Positions 59,095 to 64,000 of a DNA stretch of 64,000 nucleotides are shown here, piece by piece. The notes beneath the pieces are model-generated. The model did not search any database. It was not told the origin of the DNA and was given only the letters and a program-made list of their open reading frames with translations. The stretch spans positions 1,116,001 through 1,180,000 of the forward strand of contig JBALVI010000001.1 in NCBI GenBank assembly GCA_036961205.1, given 5' to 3'. Within the stretch, counting starts at the first letter, position 1; every line of letters starts with the position of its first letter. Made by a program: the position numbers and the translations under genes. The DNA is from CALJFL01 sp036961205. GTDB lineage: Bacteria > Pseudomonadota > Gammaproteobacteria > Pseudomonadales > Halieaceae.

Positions 59095-62079
59095 TTACAC
59101 TTCGAAAGCGCTGCCGTAATTGCTGTGGGGTAATTCCAGCGATACGCGGGTACCTGCTTCATGGTCTTCCGTCGCAGGGCTGTGGACCTGCAAAGCGCCC
59201 CCCATATCCTCCATAATGCTATAAACCAGCGCCAGACCCAGGCCCGTACCTTCGCCCGGATCCTTGGTGGTAAAAAACGGTTCGAAGATACGATCCATTA
59301 CCTCAGCGGGAATCCCAGAGCCATTGTCCTCAACCGAGATCGCTACTTTTTCATCCTGCAGGTCCTCGCTGATGTTCACAATGCCACCGTCATCGCAGGC
59401 ATCTCGCGCGTTGGACAGTAGATTGATAAATACCTGTAACAGGCGCTGACTGTCTGCCAGAACGAGTTGTTCCCGGTCGCATTCATTCTGGTAATTAATG
59501 TGCTTGGCCTGGCGGTCGAGTTGTAGCAGGTGAATGGCCTCATCCACACAGTCTGCCAGATTACAGGGCCCCAGCCTCAGGTCGCCTGCGCCTGACCCCA
59601 CATGCGAGAAGTTAACCAGCGACTCGACAATACGGGTCACCCGATCTGTTTGTTTGAGAATGCTCTCGGCGGTATCGCGTATTTCCTCGGGATCGTTTTC
59701 ATACGCCAAATTTTGCGCAAGACACGCGATGCCGGTAACCGGATTGCCAATTTCGTGGGCGACACCCGCCGCCAGGCGGCCGATGGAAGCCAGGCGTTCA
59801 CTGTGTAACAGTTCGCTTTGCAGCACTTCGTAGTCGGTGACATCCTCCACCAGAATCACCCGGTCGGCATCATCCCGGGTGCCGGTGTTAGAGGCTTTAT
59901 GCAGGCTGATCCAGCGGGAATTGCCACTTTCCTGTACTACTTCGCGTTTCGCTACAGCCTCGGAGTCAGCGCCAGTGAAATCGCTTATTATTTCGCGCCA
60001 GGGGGAGTTCATAGAACTGAGCACGGCGCCCACAACCGCGCTCGCGGGAATGCCAGTAATCTGTTCCATGCTGCGATTCCATAGCAGAACTTCGCCGTCA
60101 TCAGCGGACGAGCAGACGCCCATGGGAAGATTGTCCAGAGTCTCGCGATAATGGCGACGCAGATTGTTCAAGTCAGCAGCCACGCCGGTAAATTGTCCCT
60201 GGGCCTTATCAACCTTGCGCTCCAGTTGGGTGAAGTCTTCCGGTGTGTCATGCAATTCAGGTTGGTAGGGCAGGCAGCGGTTGATCATGTTTAGGGCTAC
60301 ACCGGGCCCCAGCAGCCTCGATAAATTTGTTTCCAGCCTGACCCGCAGCCGACGCAGCGCATAGGGCCGGGATTCACCGGCATCAAACTGCAGCTCAGCG
60401 AGTGCCTGGTTAACTTCAGTGGTGGCGATTTCCTGACCCAGACCCTCACTAAGGTGAGTGGCGAATTCAGCGGCGTTGGTTATAGCGAGGGTTTGCCTTG
60501 GCGCTCGCTTGTTATCGTCCATGGAGCAAATTTCTGCAGCCACCTGTTCTTCTTTGCTGGCCCGGGTAAGAACAGAGACGACTACGAATACGACAACATT
60601 GAGCAACAAAGCGACAAGGCTCTCCGCTGCCCAGGTGTTAGTAAATCCGCCAAACCATTGATTGGCCCAGGAGTACAGCCACTCCGGGCGAGGACCGCCC
60701 AGCACCGGTAGTAATAAAGTAAGGATCCATACAGAAATTCCTGCCGCTAGCCCCGCAAGCAGGCCCTTGCGATTGGCACCTGGCCAGTAGGGCGTGGCGA
60801 CAATGCCAGGCAAAAAATGCAGGGTGCCGCTGAAGGCGACGAAGCCTAATTCCGCAAGACTCTGACGACCATTGAGTGCGATGAAAAATAAATAACCGGC
60901 GCCGATGAGTAAGGTAATCAAGCCGCGGCGTTGCCACTTCAACTGTAGGTAGAAGCTTTGATCGCGATGCAGCTGCATTACAGTACGCGGTAATACCAGG
61001 TGATTGAGGCACATGTTGGCCAGCGCCAGAGTGGTGACAATGATGGCGGCACTGGCAGCCGAGAGGCCTGCGCCGAAGGCAGCGGCGCTAATGGCGGTCG
61101 ACTCCAGGGCCAGACCAATAGCGATTCCTGAATATTCCACCGGCAAGTCGTGGCCCAGTTTCATGCCCGCCCAGATCAGTGGTAAAACTGGCAAGCTCAG
61201 CAGCAGCAGGTACAGTGGCAGTGCCCAGCTGGCGACCCTCAAGTCCTGACTGTCAGTGTTCTCGGCGAACGCCATATGAAATATGTGCGGCATACAGACG
61301 GCACCTGCGAAAAACAGCAGCAGCATGGTGCGGGCTGATTCACCTTTAACCGGGCGTTCAAGCATGGCGGTAACCTGTGGCTGGGTGGACAGCCACACCT
61401 CCATATTGGCGAAGCCGCCAAACACCTGATCTACCACCATGAACATAAGCGCCAGCATGGCGGTCATTTTTACCAGTGACTCAAAGGCCATGGCGGTAAC
61501 CATGCCAGTATTGCGATTGGGTGTTGAGACATTGCGAGTGCCAAAGAAAATCGAGAAAGCTGTAATGATGATGCAAAACAGCAGCGCCAGCCCATCCTGG
61601 TGATCGGTGGCCGGTAGCAGGCGGGCATCGTCTCCTGCCAAAATATGGATGGCGTCGGCAACCGCCTGAATCTGCAGTGCCAGTAACGGTAGCAGCGTCG
61701 CACACATGGCTAGGGTAACCGCAGCGCCTACCCACTGGCTGCGAAATCTGAATGCCAGGACATCGGCCATTGAGGCCAATTGATAGACTCGGCAAAGGCG
61801 CAAAATTGGCAGCAGCAGAAGCGTGGCCAGCATAAACATTATGACTACGCCAATGTAATAGAACAGATAGCTGTAGCCATACTCCGCGGCCAGGGCAAAC
61901 ACGCCATTGGTGGCGATAGCGCCGGCGATAACCCCTAGTGATAACACATAGGTTGCGGGGTGATGAGTTATACGCCTTGGCAATAAGCCGCGGTCGGCGG
62001 CCAGTGCAACCAGAAACATGGCGGACAGGTAGGCGATAGTAACCAGAACAATCTGGCTGAGGCTAAAGCTAAAGCTCAT
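59095..62079 (-). CDS. cbrA: Transporter-fused sensor histidine kinase CbrA
   Basis: This 994-residue inner-membrane protein fuses a 12-13-segment sodium:solute symporter-like domain (about residues 1-480), a linker, a PAS domain (around 625-730) and a histidine kinase. The phospho-acceptor His lies in AGVAHEIGNPVTG, followed by N-box QVFINLLSNARDAC, VEDNGSGIP and GTGLGLALVYSIMEDMGG. In Pseudomonas CbrA senses histidine or carbon/nitrogen balance. The start is ATG 62079; an in-frame TTG at 62115 lies inside the upstream small gene. It has no ribosome site of its own. Confidence 0.92.
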   Translation of the reverse strand: MSFSFSLSQIVLVTIAYLSAMFLVALAADRGLLPRRITHHPATYVLSLGVIAGAIATNGVFALAAEYGYSYLFYYIGVVIMFMLATLLLLPILRLCRVYQLASMADVLAFRFRSQWVGAAVTLAMCATLLPLLALQIQAVADAIHILAGDDARLLPATDHQDGLALLFCIIITAFSIFFGTRNVSTPNRNTGMVTAMAFESLVKMTAMLALMFMVVDQVFGGFANMEVWLSTQPQVTAMLERPVKGESARTMLLLFFAGAVCMPHIFHMAFAENTDSQDLRVASWALPLYLLLLSLPVLPLIWAGMKLGHDLPVEYSGIAIGLALESTAISAAAFGAGLSAASAAIIVTTLALANMCLNHLVLPRTVMQLHRDQSFYLQLKWQRRGLITLLIGAGYLFFIALNGRQSLAELGFVAFSGTLHFLPGIVATPYWPGANRKGLLAGLAAGISVWILTLLLPVLGGPRPEWLYSWANQWFGGFTNTWAAESLVALLLNVVVFVVVSVLTRASKEEQVAAEICSMDDNKRAPRQTLAITNAAEFATHLSEGLGQEIATTEVNQALAELQFDAGESRPYALRRLRVRLETNLSRLLGPGVALNMINRCLPYQPELHDTPEDFTQLERKVDKAQGQFTGVAADLNNLRRHYRETLDNLPMGVCSSADDGEVLLWNRSMEQITGIPASAVVGAVLSSMNSPWREIISDFTGADSEAVAKREVVQESGNSRWISLHKASNTGTRDDADRVILVEDVTDYEVLQSELLHSERLASIGRLAAGVAHEIGNPVTGIACLAQNLAYENDPEEIRDTAESILKQTDRVTRIVESLVNFSHVGSGAGDLRLGPCNLADCVDEAIHLLQLDRQAKHINYQNECDREQLVLADSQRLLQVFINLLSNARDACDDGGIVNISEDLQDEKVAISVEDNGSGIPAEVMDRIFEPFFTTKDPGEGTGLGLALVYSIMEDMGGALQVHSPATEDHEAGTRVSLELPHSNYGSAFEV

Positions 62080-62245
62080 CAGGATACCGGCTGCGTTGAT
62101 TCCAGTAAGCAGCAAGAACCATCAATAGCCAGAGTAGGTAGGGCCGATACCAGACGGCGCCACCGGTAAATGCCCATGCTTCAATCGAGGGCAGAAAAAT
62201 AAGCGCAAGCCCCAAGATCATCAGCAGGGCTCGGTTGATGTACAT
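62069..62245 (-). CDS. Small membrane protein upstream of cbrA (CbrX-like)
   Basis: A 58-residue frame starts with ATG 62245 (GGGAAG upstream) and encodes two hydrophobic segments (about 6-20 and 34-47) separated by WAFTGGAVWYRPY, ending in QRSRYPDEL. It overlaps cbrA by 11 nt. Pseudomonas has a small coupled ORF, cbrX, in this place; sequence relatedness cannot be tested here. Translational coupling fits the absence of a ribosome site before cbrA. Confidence 0.7.
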   Translation of the reverse strand: MYINRALLMILGLALIFLPSIEAWAFTGGAVWYRPYLLWLLMVLAAYWNQRSRYPDEL

Positions 62246-62312
62246 GGTGATAGTCTTCCCAGACGGATGAGGCTCCCGATACTACTGAAGCTGGGATAAG
62301 CGGTAAAGCGGT

Positions 62313-63197
62313 TCAGTGCTGTTGGATTGACATCTCGGTGGGTACGGCATCGCGGGACCAGCCGAGAACAGCGTGCTTGAGTAACTCTTCAGGGCATTCC
62401 AGCTCAGCTGCAGGCGGTGCCTGCTGCAGGAAGGCCAGCGCATAACGCAAATTGGTACAGGCGAGTTCATCATCCAGTGGCGTCGCATAACTTCGTTTGC
62501 TCAGCTTCTGTCCCATTGAATCACTGATTAATGGGATATGGCCATATGTGGGAGCGGGATAGGCAAGGGTTTGCTGCAGGTAAAGCTGGCGTGCGCTGGA
62601 GTCCAGAATATCCGAGCCTCGAATAATGTGGGAAATGCCCTGTTCCGCATCATCTACCACCACCGCAAGTTGGTAGGCGTAGAGGGAGTCCTTACGTTTT
62701 AGGATGAAGTCCGGGGTATCCCGACCCAGGGCTACACGCTGTTGGCCCTGCCAGATATCGTCAAATTCCAGAGATGTCCCCTCTGGGACTGCTATTCGTA
62801 ATGCAGTGGGCTGCACCACTTCATGTTGCCGGGGCAGACAGCGCCCACTGCAACTTCCGTCAGGGCCCAGGCGGCTTCGTGTGCAATCACAATGAAATAA
62901 CAGACCCAGTTCACGGAGTTGGCTCAAGGCGTGTTCGTAGGCTTCGTTGCGCTGTCCCTGCCACATGACCTCGCCATCCCAATGCAGGCCATGGCGATCG
63001 AGGCTGGTGAGAATCAGGTCTGTAGCGCCGTGGATTACGCGTGGCGGGTCCAGGTCTTCTATTCGCAGTAACCATTCACCCTGCTGGTGACGCGCATCCA
63101 GAAAGCTGGCGAGTGCTGCGATAAGTGAGCCCATATGAAGTGGGCCAGTGGGAGAGGGCGCAAAACGCCCCCTATAGACTTTGTTGGCTGTGCTCAT
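62313..63197 (-). CDS. gluQ: Glutamyl-Q tRNA(Asp) synthetase
   Basis: This 294-residue enzyme charges queuosine of tRNA-Asp with glutamate. It is a truncated glutamyl-tRNA synthetase with RFAPSPTGPLHMGSL, HCDCTRSRL (zinc ligands), and QKLSKRSYA (KMSKS-type), and without anticodon-binding domain. ATG 63197 (MSTANKVYRGRFAPSPTG) is preferred to TTG 63212. It follows dksA by 26 nt, as in Pseudomonas. Confidence 0.95.
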   Translation of the reverse strand: MSTANKVYRGRFAPSPTGPLHMGSLIAALASFLDARHQQGEWLLRIEDLDPPRVIHGATDLILTSLDRHGLHWDGEVMWQGQRNEAYEHALSQLRELGLLFHCDCTRSRLGPDGSCSGRCLPRQHEVVQPTALRIAVPEGTSLEFDDIWQGQQRVALGRDTPDFILKRKDSLYAYQLAVVVDDAEQGISHIIRGSDILDSSARQLYLQQTLAYPAPTYGHIPLISDSMGQKLSKRSYATPLDDELACTNLRYALAFLQQAPPAAELECPEELLKHAVLGWSRDAVPTEMSIQQH

Positions 63198-63223
63198 GGC
63201 GCCGGGCGCCAAGGGCTCAGTGC

Positions 63224-63715
63224 TTAGCCGAGTACCTGACGCTCTTTGATCTCGTCCAGGGTTTTGCAGTCAATACACAGCGTGGCTGTTGGTCTGGCTT
63301 CCAGGCGCTTGATGCCAACCTCGACACCACAAGCGTCGCAGAAACCGTAATCGTCCTGATCGATACGCTCCATCATGCTGTCAATTTTCTTGATCAGCTT
63401 ACGCTCGCGGTCGCGGGTGCGTAACTCCAGGCTGAACTCTTCCTCCTGAGTTGCACGATCCGCCGGATCGGGGAAGTTTGCCGCCTCATCTTTCATGTGG
63501 CTGACGGTGCGATCAACTTCTTGCATCAGTTCGGACTTCCACGTGAGCAGGATGCCGCGAAAGTGCTCTCGCTGCGGCTCACTCATGTATTCTTCACCGC
63601 GCTTGGGCTTGTAGGGTTCAAAATTGCTGAACTCAATCAACGACCCGGCAGATTTTGATGTCTTTCTGGCGGCCGTTTTTTTCTTGGCGGTTTTAGGTGC
63701 TGCTTTTGTTGGCAT
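63224..63715 (-). CDS. dksA: RNA polymerase-binding factor DksA
   Basis: This 163-residue factor acts with ppGpp at promoters. A Lys/Ala-rich N-terminus precedes the coiled coil (YMSEPQREHFRGILLTWKSEL to IKKIDSMMERI, with acidic tip DPADRATQEEE) and a four-cysteine zinc finger (FCDACG and LCIDCKTL). The sequence is canonical gammaproteobacterial DksA. It starts 197 nt from a possible divergent gene. Confidence 0.97.
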   Translation of the reverse strand: MPTKAAPKTAKKKTAARKTSKSAGSLIEFSNFEPYKPKRGEEYMSEPQREHFRGILLTWKSELMQEVDRTVSHMKDEAANFPDPADRATQEEEFSLELRTRDRERKLIKKIDSMMERIDQDDYGFCDACGVEVGIKRLEARPTATLCIDCKTLDEIKERQVLG

Positions 63716-63912
63716 GGTTAGTTTCCCATACGAGTTGTTTTACGAATTTGGCGATGAAATGCCCTCAGGTAATGGGCTGGCTGTCATCGAAGGGCGGAGA
63801 AACTACCAGAAATCAAAGTCTCGTGCTACTAAAATTTGAATTTTAGAGTTGGCCTGCAGCTGCTGAAAACCCTTTGGTAGAATACTCCCTTTAAGCACCT
63901 TTGGTAGACGCC

Positions 63913-64000
63913 ATGTCCCGATACACATATCACCTGCGAATTGGCACAACACTGTTTCTTGTCGATGGGAAGTTTCTTCGACGGGAGCTCCTCGTAGGCA
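63913..64000 (+). CDS. Partial open frame running off the window
   Basis: An ATG at 63913 opens a frame (MSRYTYHLRIGTTLFLVDGK...) that stays open to the last base, 29 codons seen. It is divergent from dksA. A ribosome site is not clear. I do not recognise it; it may be the 5' end of a real gene or chance. Confidence 0.35.
   Translation, partial: MSRYTYHLRIGTTLFLVDGKFLRRELLVG

Overview
The window is about 64 kb of chromosome from a gammaproteobacterium. The block cbrB-cbrA-gluQ-dksA beside pcnB-folK-dNK-panB-panC has the gene order I know from Pseudomonas. The metY-rimP-nusA-infB-rbfA-truB-rpsO-pnp block is the classic gammaproteobacterial one. Protein style, many acyl-CoA dehydrogenases and the repeat-rich pnp-acs gap suggest a marine, lipid-degrading member of Pseudomonadales/Cellvibrionales (Halieaceae- or Spongiibacteraceae-like). 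That rank is inference. No phage, transposase, plasmid or CRISPR genes are visible. One 100-N gap (40617-40716) lies inside a tandem repeat.

Layout. (1) 1-5466: a luciferase-like oxidoreductase, then an overlapping cassette DUF3348 / DUF802 (MotA-TolQ-like channel with a long coiled tail) / MotB-OmpA-like protein / DUF2894; this is the best candidate for an undescribed system. (2) 5.5-11.7 kb: glycerate 2-kinase, three phosphoribosyltransferase-like genes (two paralogues divergent), a CadD-like transporter and a TonB-dependent receptor. (3) 11.8-28.1 kb: a catabolic region with five acyl-CoA dehydrogenases, acyl-CoA ligase, MaoC hydratase, SDR dehydrogenase, thiolase, quinone reductase, Fe-alcohol dehydrogenase, thioesterase, MFS transporter and TetR regulator. 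Two promoters share one palindromic operator. (4) 28.2-41 kb: carAB behind an apparent attenuator, greA, yhbY, rlmE, ftsH, folP, glmM, tpiA, secG and tRNA-Leu, followed by a 76-nt repeat array copied from the tRNA 3' end. (5) 40.9-49.8 kb: initiator tRNA and the nusA-infB-pnp block. (6) 49.8-50.6 kb: no genes; nested palindromic repeats sharing a 49-nt core. (7) 50.6-64 kb: acs, panC, panB, deoxynucleoside kinase, folK, pcnB, a CrcZ-like sRNA with a sigma-54 promoter and CbrB-like site, cbrB, cbrA with a small overlapping upstream ORF (cbrX-like), gluQ, dksA and the start of another gene.

How they work together. Region 3 holds every enzyme type needed for one beta-oxidation spiral: ligase, dehydrogenases, (R)-type hydratase, dehydrogenase, thiolase. 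Region 7 holds the two-component system and decoy sRNA that in Pseudomonas relieve Hfq/Crc catabolite repression, next to acetyl-CoA synthetase and poly(A) polymerase. Region 4-5 is essential translation, transcription and envelope housekeeping. Where the first possible codon of a reading frame lacked homology or a ribosome site, I moved the start inward or outward and say so.
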